Source: Hydrogenophilales bacterium (GTDB lineage Bacteria; Pseudomonadota; Gammaproteobacteria; Burkholderiales; Thiobacteraceae). From it: 44,462 bases of DNA. Positions 24,676 to 33,305 of this stretch are shown here, piece by piece. The notes beneath the pieces were generated by a model. It made no database searches, was not told where the DNA came from, and saw only the letters and a program-made list of their open reading frames with translations. Position numbers and translations under genes: made by a program. Location of the stretch: the NCBI GenBank assembly GCA_016235775.1, contig JACRIU010000093.1, forward strand, positions 1-44,462, in the 5' to 3' direction. Within the stretch, counting starts at the first letter, position 1, and every line of letters begins with the position of its first letter.

Positions 24676-25425
24676 ATGCGCAACTACGACCTCATCAGCA
24701 TCGCTGGCATCGTGCTCGCCTTGATCGCCATTGTCGGCGGTCAGCTCCTCGAAGGCGGCCATCTCGGATCACTGATCCAACTCACCGCGTTCGTGATCGT
24801 GATCGGCGGCACGCTGGGCGCGATCATGCTGCAAAATTCCCTCACCGTATTTCTGCGCGGCATGCGCATGGCGAAATGGGTTTTCGTGCCGCCGGTGCTG
24901 GACGGCGAAAGCCTGATCCAGCACGTCACCGCCTGGAGCAACACCGCGCGCCGCGGCGGCCTGTTGGCCCTGGAGCCGGCGATCGACGATATCGACGACC
25001 CCTTCGTCAAACGCGGGCTGCAAATGCTGATCGACGGCGCGGAACCGGAAGCGCTGCGCGACACCTTGCAAGTCGAAGTCGACGCCTACGAAGAACAACA
25101 ACGCCAAGCCGCCAAGGTGTGGGAAGCGGCCGGCGGCTACGCCCCCACAATCGGCATTTTGGGTGCGGTGCTGGGCCTGATTCATGTGATGGAAAATCTT
25201 TCCGACCCGAGCAAACTCGGCTCGGGCATCGCGGTCGCCTTCGTCGCCACCGTGTATGGCGTCGGTTCCGCCAACCTGTTTTTCTTACCCATCGCGAATA
25301 AGCTCAAAAGCCTGATCGGACGCGAAGTGATGCTGCGTGAAATGCTGATCGAGGGACTGATCGCCGTCGCCAACGGCGACAACCCGCGCCTGATCGAGCG
25401 CAAATTGCAAGGCTATCTAACCTAG
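24676..25425 (+). CDS. motC: Flagellar motor stator protein MotC (MotA/PomA family)
   Basis: A stator A-subunit of the MotCD type. The protein has 249 residues with four membrane segments: an N-terminal ISIAGIVLALIAIVGG, then a second helix, and two later ones (APTIGILGAVLGLIHV and SGIAVAFVATVYGVGSANLFF). The cytosolic loop between carries the charged residues that touch the rotor. The length (about 250) and the block AAGGYAPTIGILGAVLGLI suit PomA/MotC. It lies 32 bp after fliA and is followed by motD. Confidence 0.94.
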   Translation: MRNYDLISIAGIVLALIAIVGGQLLEGGHLGSLIQLTAFVIVIGGTLGAIMLQNSLTVFLRGMRMAKWVFVPPVLDGESLIQHVTAWSNTARRGGLLALEPAIDDIDDPFVKRGLQMLIDGAEPEALRDTLQVEVDAYEEQQRQAAKVWEAAGGYAPTIGILGAVLGLIHVMENLSDPSKLGSGIAVAFVATVYGVGSANLFFLPIANKLKSLIGREVMLREMLIEGLIAVANGDNPRLIERKLQGYLT

Positions 25426-25455
25426 CCTCGGCAACCTTGAAGCCTGATCTTTAAT

Positions 25456-26265
25456 ATGCGCCGCAAGAAAAAACCGGAAGAACACGAAAACCACGAACGC
25501 TGGCTGGTCTCCTACGCAGACTTTATCACTCTGCTTTTCGCGTTCTTCGTGGTGATGTATGCGATCTCCTCGCTCAATGAAGGCAAATACCGCGTGCTCT
25601 CCGACTCCTTGGTCAGCGCTTTCAAAAATGCGCCTTCAAGCGTGATACCGGTGCATCACGATCAACCCCCGCAACCCGCTTCGCGCGCGATCGCCGTCGC
25701 CAAAAAAGCGGGGGCGGAAATTGACCCAAAGCTCAAAAAGCAAACTGAAGATATGCGCCAAGTGGCGCAGGATTTGCTCAAGGTGCTGGCGCCGCTGGTA
25801 AAAGACAATCAAGTCAAGGTCACCCAAAGCCTGCGCGGGGTGACGGTGGAAATCAACGCATCGGTGCTGTTTGCGCCAGGCCAAGCGATATTGCAACCCG
25901 AATCGGCCAAAGCGTTGGCTGCCGTGGCGCAAGTCCTGGCGCCGGTACCCAACCGCATCCAGATCGAAGGCCACACCGACGATGCGCCGATCAGCACCGT
26001 GTATTACCCGTCGAATTGGGAGCTGTCTTCGGCCCGGGCCAGCAGCGTGGTGCGCCTGTTCAGCTCGAACGGCGTGAATGGCGAGCGCATGGTGGCCATC
26101 GGCTACGCCGACAACCGGCCCGTGGCGCCGAATACCGACAACGAATCCCGCGCCCGCAATCGCCGCGTGACCGTGCTCATCATTTCCGAATTGCAAGACA
26201 AGGTGAAAGACATTCCGGTCGCCAGCGCGCCCACCGAGCCGCCGCCCCCGCCGCAAGTGCAATAG
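25456..26265 (+). CDS. motD: Flagellar motor stator protein MotD (MotB family)
   Basis: The peptidoglycan-anchored stator partner of MotC. The protein has 269 residues. It starts with a charged cytosolic tail (MRRKKKPEEHENHERW), then the single membrane helix with the ion-binding Asp22 in SYADFITLLFAFF. The plug region follows, and the OmpA-like domain has IQIEGHTDDAPISTVYYPSNWELSSARA. A Pro-rich tail ends the protein. Whether the ion is H+ or Na+ is not decided by the sequence. Confidence 0.94.
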   Translation: MRRKKKPEEHENHERWLVSYADFITLLFAFFVVMYAISSLNEGKYRVLSDSLVSAFKNAPSSVIPVHHDQPPQPASRAIAVAKKAGAEIDPKLKKQTEDMRQVAQDLLKVLAPLVKDNQVKVTQSLRGVTVEINASVLFAPGQAILQPESAKALAAVAQVLAPVPNRIQIEGHTDDAPISTVYYPSNWELSSARASSVVRLFSSNGVNGERMVAIGYADNRPVAPNTDNESRARNRRVTVLIISELQDKVKDIPVASAPTEPPPPPQVQ

Positions 26266-26280
26266 TCGTAGTAACTGCAA

Positions 26281-26303
26281 TTAACCACGGGGAACACGGG
26301 GTT
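26281..26303. repeat. Single arm of a CACGGGG-type repeat
   Basis: TAACCACGGGGAACACGGGG is like one arm of the element at 3594-3687, without its inverted partner. It lies in the convergent gap between motD and flgN. A small hairpin AAAGCC/GGCTTT (26306-26332) beside it may stop motD transcription. Confidence 0.55.
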
Positions 26304-26323
26304 CAAAAGCCTTGTGTAGGCTA

Positions 26324-26833
26324 TCAGGCTTTGCCTAAGGGACGGCCGCCTCCGGACGGTGACGTGGCATACGCCTGGCCATCCTTGCCGTAGAGATTGC
26401 TGGTCGAGGCATTGGCGCTCATCAAGACCGCCAAGGCTTGCTGGTTGCTGGCCAGACGCGTATGAATCAACTGGCCATTTTGCTGATTGAGCGTTTTCGC
26501 ATTGCGCGCGAGCTCAATCAATTCGCGCCACAATTTACCCGCGCCCTGCTTGTCCGCGGGATCGAAGCTATCCAGCCAGGCTTCCATGCCGATTTGGTTG
26601 GTGCTGCCGGCGCGATCGGTGAGAAACCGGTTGCGCTGCTCGGCGAGCTGGGTGAGTTCGATGACTTTTTCGTTTTTTTGCTGCGCCAAGGCGATCAAGC
26701 TATCGGTATTGCCGCTGATCAGCGCGCCCTGCTCGGCTTGCAATAAGGCGTGAAACTGACGGAAGGCGAGAAGCTCTTGCTTCAGGACTGAAAGAAAGGC
26801 CGCGAGGCCGCCGGTATCTGGCCCTTGCGCCAA
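26324..26833 (-). CDS. flgN: Export chaperone FlgN for FlgK and FlgL
   Basis: The protein has 169 residues, mostly alpha-helical, with the FlgN family start (FLSVLKQELLAFRQFHALLQAEQGALISG) and a helical middle ending around LWRELIELARNAKTLNQQNGQLIHTRLASNQQAL. It escorts the hook-filament junction proteins FlgK and FlgL to the export gate; both are encoded downstream. It lies 5 bp after flgM, in an operon with it. The last 20 or so residues (GGGRPLGKA) are low-complexity. Confidence 0.88.
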   Translation of the reverse strand: MAQGPDTGGLAAFLSVLKQELLAFRQFHALLQAEQGALISGNTDSLIALAQQKNEKVIELTQLAEQRNRFLTDRAGSTNQIGMEAWLDSFDPADKQGAGKLWRELIELARNAKTLNQQNGQLIHTRLASNQQALAVLMSANASTSNLYGKDGQAYATSPSGGGRPLGKA

Positions 26834-26838
26834 GCGAC

Positions 26839-27156
26839 TCAGCCTTTGTGATTGAGTACGAGTTCTTTGACGGTCGTCAGCAAGCGATCCGCCACCACAT
26901 CCGGGTTGACGCGAAAGCGCCCCTCGGTAATGGCTTGCTTGATCGCTTCGACACGCGCGGTATCAACAACCTGCACATTCTCCAGACTGCTTTCCAGCGA
27001 CTGGAGTTGCGCGGAGAGCGGGCCGATATCCACCCGCTCTTGCGAGCCGGTAGCTTTCGGCGCGGTTTTGCCCGCCGCCGCGCCGCCGCGCTTGGGCGAT
27101 GTCTTATCCACCCGGCTTTGTTGTGTGACCGGCTTGTTTGAGTTGTCGATTTTCAA
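26839..27156 (-). CDS. flgM: Anti-sigma-28 factor FlgM
   Basis: It binds FliA until the hook is complete, then is exported. The protein has 105 residues, N-terminal half disordered (Lys/Ser/Ala-rich) and C-terminal half helical: SRVEAIKQAITEGRFRVNPDVVADRLLTTVKELV, cut here as VEAIKQAITEG and NPDVVADRLL, which is the FliA-binding motif. It has its own sigma-28 type promoter upstream. It is co-transcribed with flgN. Confidence 0.94.
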   Translation of the reverse strand: MKIDNSNKPVTQQSRVDKTSPKRGGAAAGKTAPKATGSQERVDIGPLSAQLQSLESSLENVQVVDTARVEAIKQAITEGRFRVNPDVVADRLLTTVKELVLNHKG

Positions 27157-27208
27157 GGCAATGTCCTCAATTTACTTCAAAGGCGCGGAAACGCTGCGCC
27201 CAACTCAA

Positions 27209-27236
27209 TTTTCGGCTGGAAAGCCTTGAAACTTTA
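27209..27236 (-). promoter_or_regulatory. Sigma-28 promoter of flgM
   Basis: On the minus strand TAAAGTTT, 12 nt, then GCCGAAAA. The -35 matches the FliA consensus exactly; the spacer is one base longer than the usual 11. It ends 52 bp before the flgM ATG, which fits autoregulation of FlgM by FliA. Confidence 0.65.
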
Positions 27237-27240
27237 GCGA

Positions 27241-27418
27241 ATCATGATGACGCCGCAGTAATGCGCCGCTGCGCCAAGAAGCGCGCCGGTGAAGGCTTTC
27301 AAGCCGGCGGCGGGTCTCCCCACCGGGACGTTACAACGGTTAAGTTTAGCAACAATCCCACGCCAAGTCTAAGCATTTGAGGGCAAGAAACGCCGTCATG
27401 AAAGCGCCAAAATTTCGC
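27241..27418 (-). other. Structured gap between flgA and flgM
   Basis: No gene. On the minus strand a 7-bp stem closes a GNRA tetraloop: CGGTGGG-GAGA-CCCGCCG at 27309-27326 (approximately). Next to it GCCGG and CCGGC enclose about 13 nt, then two shorter GC stems. The block lies just upstream of the flgM promoter. It matches no riboswitch consensus I can recall. Confidence 0.45.
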
Positions 27419-28111
27419 TTAATACTGTACTTCGACACTGCCGTCCGCACGCGCGACGCCGCTCACGGTTTGGCCGTTTTGCGCTTTCACTTGCACCGTT
27501 TGCCCCGCTGCCGCATTGGCCAGCGCACGGCCTTCGGAACTCACCTTGAAGCCTTGGCCCTGCGCGATCAATTTCACCGCTTGCCCCTGGCGAATGACGA
27601 GTGGCGCACGCAACATGTCTTGGCGCAAGGCGTGCCCGGCGCTCACACCCACGCTCAAGGTTTTGCCGGCAGCATCATTCGCATCGCTCACCACGCCACT
27701 GGGTAATTGGGTCAATTCCGCGGTTTGTAGCGCCAAGTCTTCCGCCGCGAGCAGCTTACCGCTGGCGAGGGAGCGCGCCGCCACCACGACCGGTCCCTGC
27801 ACGCGCACGGTGACCGGCACATATAAGCTCCATTCAGCGCCGGCGGCGCAGCGCACGCCGACGGTGGAATTACCCCATAGCTTCGCGCCCAGCGGCAAGA
27901 ACGCTTGTAGTTTGGCGCAGGAGGCGAATTGCACCGGCTCGATCGCGCCCAGCGTGACGGTAACTTGACCCGGCAGGTGTGCAGTTTGCTGCTTGGCATA
28001 GGTTTCGGCCGTCTGCCGGATCAGGGCAATATCCTGCTGCGCAGCCAGCACCGGAGGCAAGCAGAATAGCCCCAGCAGACATCCCAGCGTAAAACGCGAG
28101 CCTAAGATCAT
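27419..28111 (-). CDS. flgA: Flagellar P-ring assembly chaperone FlgA
   Basis: A periplasmic chaperone for FlgI. The protein has 230 residues from ATG 28111 (GAAGGG 6 nt before it; GTG 28126 and ATG 28117 are poorer). A signal peptide ends VLAAQQ. A SAF domain is in the C-terminal half (ARSLASGKLLAAEDLALQ and PLVIRQGQAVKLIAQG), and the end reads VQVKAQNGQTVSGVARADGSVEVQY. It starts the minus-strand run flgA-flgM-flgN, but flgM has its own promoter. Confidence 0.94.
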   Translation of the reverse strand: MILGSRFTLGCLLGLFCLPPVLAAQQDIALIRQTAETYAKQQTAHLPGQVTVTLGAIEPVQFASCAKLQAFLPLGAKLWGNSTVGVRCAAGAEWSLYVPVTVRVQGPVVVAARSLASGKLLAAEDLALQTAELTQLPSGVVSDANDAAGKTLSVGVSAGHALRQDMLRAPLVIRQGQAVKLIAQGQGFKVSSEGRALANAAAGQTVQVKAQNGQTVSGVARADGSVEVQY

Positions 28112-28141
28112 TTTCATCCCTTCCACAGCCGTAAGATTGGC

Positions 28142-28168
28142 TAAAGTTATGCCCGCAAAAGCCGAAAA
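28142..28168 (+). promoter_or_regulatory. Sigma-28 promoter of the chemoreceptor gene
   Basis: TAAAGTTA, 11 nt, then GCCGAAAA. The consensus is TAAAGTTT-N11-GCCGATAA, so only two positions differ and the spacing is exact. The ATG lies 101 bp beyond. Confidence 0.8.
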
Positions 28169-28268
28169 AAGTTCAAGATTTGAATCGATCGGGGCATTTT
28201 AGCACGCGCCTTCCAACCTTCCCGGCCGGCCCCTGTATGTAGGCAAATCAACCACTTCGAGGCATGAC

Positions 28269-29429
28269 ATGAAACTGAAAACGAGAATCGCGCTAGGCTT
28301 GGCCGCCAGCCTGCTGCCGCTAGCGATCGCCAGCGGCATTACGCTTCAATCCGGCGCTCCCAGCACAATGGCCCATATGAGCGGCCTGGCCCTCAGCGCA
28401 ATCATCGGCGTAGCGACCGTAATCTGGCTCATACGCGCCGCCGCGCCCTCCGCCGAACTGATTCAGGCGGCACGGGAAATCGGCCAAGGCAAACTCAGTA
28501 AACGCTTGCCGCAAAACGTAGCCGATGACTGGCGGCCGCTGATTGATGCCGCAAACCATTCCTTGGACGCGATGGCGCGCCAATCATCCGAATTGTGCGC
28601 CCAGGTACGCGATATCAACCAGAATGCGGAAAGCATCAGCCGTGCGCTGCAAGACTTCACGGAGCGCTTCGAGCAGCAAGCTGGCCTTGCCGACAATGCC
28701 TCGGCGGAATTGCATGCGTTGAGCCAAGCGATCAACCTCATCGGTCAGCACTCGGCCAACGCCGTCGGGCAGGCCGACAACTGCATGAGCAATACACAGA
28801 ACGGCAATGAAAGCGTGTCGCATCTGATGGGCGGCATCGACGAAGTCGACTCGTCGGTCGGCGTCATCGCCCAATCGGTGGAAGAATTCATGTCAAGCAT
28901 GCAAACCATCACCTCGATGACCAGCCAAGTCAAAGATATTGCGGATCAAACCAACCTGCTCGCACTGAATGCGGCGATCGAAGCCGCTCGCGCCGGCGAA
29001 CAAGGCCGCGGCTTTGCGGTGGTGGCCGACGAAGTGCGCAAGCTGGCGGAAAAATCCGCCCAGGCGGCGCGTGAAATCGACGCCGTCACCCAGCTCATCG
29101 GCCAGCATTCGAGCAAGCTGCATGAGACCATCGCCACCGGCCGCGCCCAGCTTGCCGAGAGCATGGAATCGCTGGAGCATGTAGCCGAGGCGCTTGGCGC
29201 CTCGCGCGGCGCGGTGATGAGCGAACGCGATCTCATTTCACAGATCGCCACCGCCACCCAAGTCCAAACCCAATCGAGCCAGGCCATTTCTCAACACGTC
29301 GAGCACATGGCGCGGCTAGCCGGCGAGTCCCGCAACCGGATACAGGAAGCGGAGCAGGCGGCATCCTCGCTCCGCGCAACGGCGGCCAGCCTCGATGCCG
29401 CGTATCCAGCCACCCCCTTTGGAAATTAA
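28269..29429 (+). CDS. Methyl-accepting chemotaxis-type receptor without periplasmic sensor domain
   Basis: The protein has 386 residues. Two membrane helices (about 8-27 and 38-57) are separated by only some 10 residues, so there is no periplasmic ligand domain. A HAMP-like segment ([15 protein letters not shown]) follows. The cytosolic coiled coil has the CheA/CheW-contact hairpin with [20 protein letters not shown] and [20 protein letters not shown]. Methylation-type Glu/Gln pairs are present. There is no C-terminal CheR-docking pentapeptide. It senses something in the membrane or cytosol, perhaps energy state. A sigma-28 promoter precedes it; the GGDEF gene follows. Confidence 0.9.
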   Translation: MKLKTRIALGLAASLLPLAIASGITLQSGAPSTMAHMSGLALSAIIGVATVIWLIRAAAPSAELIQAAREIGQGKLSKRLPQNVADDWRPLIDAANHSLDAMARQSSELCAQVRDINQNAESISRALQDFTERFEQQAGLADNASAELHALSQAINLIGQHSANAVGQADNCMSNTQNGNESVSHLMGGIDEVDSSVGVIAQSVEEFMSSMQTITSMTSQVKDIADQTNLLALNAAIEAARAGEQGRGFAVVADEVRKLAEKSAQAAREIDAVTQLIGQHSSKLHETIATGRAQLAESMESLEHVAEALGASRGAVMSERDLISQIATATQVQTQSSQAISQHVEHMARLAGESRNRIQEAEQAASSLRATAASLDAAYPATPFGN

Positions 29430-29469
29430 AAACGCTTAAGGCCGGACACGCTGCCCGGACGCGGCCACT

Positions 29470-31278
29470 ATGCAGAAATTCACCAACCCCACCGATATCG
29501 CACGCGAGACCTTTAAACAACTCGCCACCCGCCGCATCGCGCCCACGCCGGAAAACTACCGGCGCATCTACCATGAAATCGCTGAAACCGCCCCCGAAGA
29601 CACCGGCGAAACCGAAAAGGAACTCATCAAGGCTTTGCAGGCCGCGGGACGCAACAATCCGCAACAGGCAAGCACGCTTAAGAACATCGTGCAGGCGATC
29701 GAACAACACGATTGGAAAGGACTGACGGCCCACATTGAGTCATTGGCCGCGCAAAAGCGCACGGAGCAAACCGGCTGGGCTGATTTGATCCGCGATCTGA
29801 TCAGGCAATGGGACTTGAAGCAAACCGGCCTCACCACCCCGCGCAAGAAAGAAGCGCTGGATCGCGTGCTGATCAACTTCGGCAAAAACCCGGATGAGAT
29901 GCTGAATAAGTTACGCAGCCTGGTCAAGGCTTGGAGCGAGGGTTCGACTGGATCAGCAGGCATTGAAGTGGAGGGAGGCGAGCTCACAGAGTCCACGCCA
30001 AATGCGCCAAGCAGCCCGGAAGACCGCGTAGGCGCGCCGATCGGGCCACTCGTGAGCCAAGACGAGACCCCCGGCATGCTGGTCGAATTGCTGTCGCAGG
30101 CGCTCCTCAATGGCGTCCTGCCGCGCATCGCGCAATTCCCCGAACTGGCGGCGCGCGCTACCGACTTGGCGAATCAAGTACGCACTGCACGTGATATCGA
30201 TACGCTCAATCAATTTTCCAAGAATATTCGTCAATTTTGGCTCGAGCTCGAACTGCGCGCGGATGCCGATCGCGAAGTGCTCGATGGGCTCATGCGGCTG
30301 CTGCGTTTACTCATTAACAACATCACTGAACTGCTGCTGGACGACCAATGGTTGCACGGGCAACTCACGATCATGCAGGACATCATGAGCGCCCCGCTCA
30401 ACCCGCGCGTCATCGCCGAAGCCGAGCAGCGATTTAAAGAAGTGATTTTCAAGCAAGGCACGCTCAAGCACAGCTTGAACGAAGCCAAGACCACCTTGAA
30501 GAATCTGGTCGCCGTGTTTATCACCCGCATGGGTGAAATGTCCGAGAACACCGGCGAATATCACAAGAAAATTGAAACCTACGCCGGCGAGCTAAGCGCC
30601 ACCGAGGATTTGACGACCATCAACAAAATCCTGCAAGACATTATCAGCGACACCAAGAATATGCATCTGGACATGGTGCGCTCGCATGAAGACCTGCTCA
30701 ACGCCCGGCGTCAGGCCGACGATGCCGAGCAAAAGATGCACGAACTGGAAACGGAACTGGGCCAGATCAGCGAACTCATCTACCAAGACCACCTCACCGG
30801 CGCCCTGAACCGGCGCGGCATGGAAGAAGCCTTCGTTCGAGAATTCGCCCGCGCCGAACGGGCGCAAACGCCGCTGTCGATCGCCCTGCTCGACATCGAT
30901 CATTTTAAAAAAATCAACGACACCTACGGCCACGAAGCGGGCGACCAAGCGCTGATCCACTTGACCAATGTCATCAAGGAAATCCTGCGTCCGGTCGATG
31001 TGGTGGCGCGCTTCGGCGGCGAGGAATTCATCATCATTCTGCCCGACACCAGCGCCGAGGATAGCGTGAACATCATGACCCGCCTGCAACGCGACCTCTC
31101 CAAACGCTTTTTTCTGCATGACAACACGAAAGTCCTGATCACCTTCAGCGCCGGCGTGGCGCAGCGCATGGGTAGTGAAACCACCGAAGCCATGATCGCC
31201 CGCGCCGATGCCGCCCTGTATCGCGCCAAACAAGCCGGGCGCAATCGCGTGCTCTTGGCGGATGCTACCGCTGCATAA
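29470..31278 (+). CDS. GGDEF-domain diguanylate cyclase in the flagellar locus
   Basis: It probably makes c-di-GMP. The protein has 602 residues. The first 430 or so are helical with no membrane segment; the family of the N-terminal part (TDIARETFKQLATRRIAPTPENYRRIYHEI) is not known to me. A coiled-coil linker (about 390-440) leads to the GGDEF domain, with HLTGALNRRGMEEAF, LLDIDHFKKINDTYGH and the active site GGEEF at 516-520. The inhibitory-site motif RPVD lies at 507-510, five residues before. Catalysis looks intact. It is 40 bp after the receptor gene and likely in the same transcript. Confidence 0.92.
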   Translation: MQKFTNPTDIARETFKQLATRRIAPTPENYRRIYHEIAETAPEDTGETEKELIKALQAAGRNNPQQASTLKNIVQAIEQHDWKGLTAHIESLAAQKRTEQTGWADLIRDLIRQWDLKQTGLTTPRKKEALDRVLINFGKNPDEMLNKLRSLVKAWSEGSTGSAGIEVEGGELTESTPNAPSSPEDRVGAPIGPLVSQDETPGMLVELLSQALLNGVLPRIAQFPELAARATDLANQVRTARDIDTLNQFSKNIRQFWLELELRADADREVLDGLMRLLRLLINNITELLLDDQWLHGQLTIMQDIMSAPLNPRVIAEAEQRFKEVIFKQGTLKHSLNEAKTTLKNLVAVFITRMGEMSENTGEYHKKIETYAGELSATEDLTTINKILQDIISDTKNMHLDMVRSHEDLLNARRQADDAEQKMHELETELGQISELIYQDHLTGALNRRGMEEAFVREFARAERAQTPLSIALLDIDHFKKINDTYGHEAGDQALIHLTNVIKEILRPVDVVARFGGEEFIIILPDTSAEDSVNIMTRLQRDLSKRFFLHDNTKVLITFSAGVAQRMGSETTEAMIARADAALYRAKQAGRNRVLLADATAA

Positions 31279-31339
31279 GTTGAAGCAGCAGAACGCCCCC
31301 ACAACAAGCATCCCATCAAGGCGGCCATTTAACAGCTTG

Positions 31340-31544
31340 AACCGCGAAGGACGCGAAGGTACGCGAAGAAATTCGATGTATTTTTTTTAGCTTGTTTTTT
31401 CCCCTCCCTCAAGGGCATAAGTATCTACACATTACTTCCCCCCTTTGAAAAAGGGGGAGACGCTAGCTCGACAGATGATTGCGCACTTGTGTAGATAGCT
31501 ATGCCTCTGGGGTATTGGAAAGAACCTTTGCGTCATTTGCGGTA
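31340..31544. repeat. Nested palindromic mosaic upstream of flgB
   Basis: The outer arms are a GCGAAGG-type motif at 9-bp spacing (31340-31371) and its inverse (31523-31544). Inside are inverted arms around GGGCATAAGTATCTACACA (31411-31434) and the inverse at about 31487-31512. Innermost is a hairpin CCCCCTTT-GAA-AAAGGGGG (about 31437-31459). No gene is present in 31279-31765. Confidence 0.78.
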
Positions 31545-31724
31545 AAACGCTTTTTCTAAATTGCCATCAAGAATGGCTTAACCCGCTTGAAACCGCTCAC
31601 CCGCTGCAATCCTTGCCGCTCCCGGCAATCCTTGCCGGTTTTTTTCTTGCCGACATCCTCCCCCGCTTCACAAAACGCGCCCCGCTTTTAATTATCTTTT
31701 TGGTTTTGCTGGCTATTTACACGC

Positions 31725-31740
31725 TGGCACGATTACTGCT
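31725..31740 (+). promoter_or_regulatory. Sigma-54 promoter of the flgB operon
   Basis: TGGCACGATTACTGCT matches the -24/-12 consensus TGGCACGNNNNTTGCW in all but one position, with GG and GC at the correct spacing. The flgB ATG is 26 bp downstream, with AAGGA between. This is the strongest sigma-54 signal in the window. Confidence 0.82.
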
Positions 31741-31765
31741 CAAACAGGATCAAAGGAACAGGATC

Positions 31766-32170
31766 ATGCTCAGCAAACTAGACCAGTATTTTGACTTCAA
31801 TACCCAGGCGCTCAAGCTGCGCAGCTATCGCCAGCAATTGCTCGCTTCCAATGTCGCGAATGCCGATACGCCGAATTACAAGGCGGTGGATATCGATTTC
31901 GCGCGTGAATTGAAGCGCGTCGCAGGCCGCCAGCCGGGCGCGCTGCGCATGGCCGCCACCAGCCAGCAACATCTGCAGGCGGCGAGCGGCAACCCTTACA
32001 GCGCCAAGATTATGTATCGCAGCATTTCACAGCCCAATATCGACGGCAATACGGTGAATATGGATGAAGAACGCGCCCAGTTCGCCGAGAACGCGCTGCG
32101 CTACGAAACCACGACGCGCATGCTGAATGGTCAAATCAAAGGCCTGATGGCCGCTATCCAAGGTAGATAA
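31766..32170 (+). CDS. flgB: Flagellar basal-body rod protein FlgB
   Basis: A proximal rod component of 134 residues from ATG 31766 (MLSKLDQYFDFNTQALKLR, AAGGA upstream). It has the rod-family motif LLASNVANADTPNYKAVDIDF near the start and a C-terminal coiled-coil segment ending TTRMLNGQIKGLMAAIQG. The longer frame from 31613 reads through the promoter and is rejected. It is the first gene of flgBCDEFGHIJKL. Confidence 0.96.
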   Translation: MLSKLDQYFDFNTQALKLRSYRQQLLASNVANADTPNYKAVDIDFARELKRVAGRQPGALRMAATSQQHLQAASGNPYSAKIMYRSISQPNIDGNTVNMDEERAQFAENALRYETTTRMLNGQIKGLMAAIQGR

Positions 32171-32172
32171 GC

Positions 32173-32586
32173 ATGTCCATCCTGAACGTTTTTAGCATCG
32201 CCGGCACCGCGCTCAACGCCCAGTCGCAGCGGCTGAACGTGGTGGCGAGCAATCTGGCCAATGCCGACTCCGCCACCAGCTCCACCGGTGGCGCCTATCG
32301 CGCTCGTCAAGTCGTGTTTCAAGCGATCCCCATAGGCGGCAATCAAGTGAAATTCGGCGCCGGCGTAAAAGTCAGCCAAGTGATCGAAGACACCTCGCCC
32401 ATGAAGAAAGTGTTTGATCCGAAGCATCCCGCCGCGGATGAAAGTGGTTATGTGAGTTATCCGAATGTGAATGTCGTGGAAGAAATGGTGAACATGATTT
32501 CCGCCTCGCGTTCGTATCAAAACAGTGTGGACGTGATGAGCACCTCGAAGACCATGCTGCAAAAACTGCTGGCCCTGGGCCAATAA
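32173..32586 (+). CDS. flgC: Flagellar basal-body rod protein FlgC
   Basis: A proximal rod protein of 137 residues. The N-terminal motif (GTALNAQSQRLNVVASNLANADS) is the flagellar rod/hook signature, the C-terminal part VNVVEEMVNMISASRSYQNSVDVM forms the coiled coil. The start lies 2 bp after the flgB stop. Confidence 0.97.
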   Translation: MSILNVFSIAGTALNAQSQRLNVVASNLANADSATSSTGGAYRARQVVFQAIPIGGNQVKFGAGVKVSQVIEDTSPMKKVFDPKHPAADESGYVSYPNVNVVEEMVNMISASRSYQNSVDVMSTSKTMLQKLLALGQ

Positions 32587-32621
32587 GCAATTATCCGGTA
32601 ACGCTTTAAAAGGAGAATGGG

Positions 32622-33278
32622 ATGCAAGCCGTAGCCAGTGCCGCCAGCAGCGCCAAACCAGCCAATGTGGCCGGTGGCGAAGCCATCGACCTTACCCAGG
32701 ATCGCTTTCTGAAACTACTCATCGCCCAGATGAAAAGCCAGGATCCGCTGAATCCCTTGGATAACGCCCAAGTCACTTCACAACTCGCGCAACTCTCCAC
32801 CGTGACCGGCATCAACAAGCTGGGCGACTTGGTCTCCGGCTTGTCGAGCACCTTCAGCGAAGGCCAGTCGCTGCAAGCGGCGGGCATGATCGGGCGCGGC
32901 GTGTTCACGCCCGGCAACACGATCATGTTAAATGGCACGGCGCTCGCCGGCGTGGAGTTGCCGCAAGCGGTGGACGATCTCACCATCAACATTAAAAACA
33001 AGGCCGGCGCGCTCATCCATAGCGCCAGCCTCGGCCCGCAAAACAGCGGCCTCGTCACCCTGCAATGGGACGGCGCGAGCGATGTCGGCGGCCAAGCCCC
33101 CAATGGCGCCTATACCTTTGAAATTCAAGCCCGGTCGGGCGGCAAGCAAATCGTAACGGACGTCAATCGTCTGGCTTATGGCAAGGTCAACAGCGTCACG
33201 CTGGGCGCCACCGGCGTGCAGTTGAATGTCGATGGGGCCGGCGCCACCGCGCTGTCCCAAGTCAAACAGATTTTGTAA
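32622..33278 (+). CDS. flgD: Hook assembly cap protein FlgD
   Basis: The scaffold that caps the growing hook. The protein has 218 residues. The N-terminal conserved part (DRFLKLLIAQMKSQDPLNPLDNAQ) drives hook assembly; the rest has Ig-like and tudor-like parts (LQWDGASDVGGQAPNGAYTFEI). AGGAG lies 6 nt before ATG 32622. It follows flgC and precedes flgE, the hook protein it assembles. Confidence 0.96.
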   Translation: MQAVASAASSAKPANVAGGEAIDLTQDRFLKLLIAQMKSQDPLNPLDNAQVTSQLAQLSTVTGINKLGDLVSGLSSTFSEGQSLQAAGMIGRGVFTPGNTIMLNGTALAGVELPQAVDDLTINIKNKAGALIHSASLGPQNSGLVTLQWDGASDVGGQAPNGAYTFEIQARSGGKQIVTDVNRLAYGKVNSVTLGATGVQLNVDGAGATALSQVKQIL

Positions 33279-33305
33279 GCGCCAAATTTTGCAAAGGAGT
33301 CGAGC

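Noticed and set aside
27241..27418. c-di-GMP or other riboswitch between flgA and flgM
   Set aside because: The stems are strong but I could not match any conserved core of a known class, so it is only called a structured gap.
31613..31766. N-terminal membrane segment on FlgB
   Set aside because: This longer frame crosses the sigma-54 promoter; FlgB proteins start at the residue encoded at 31766.
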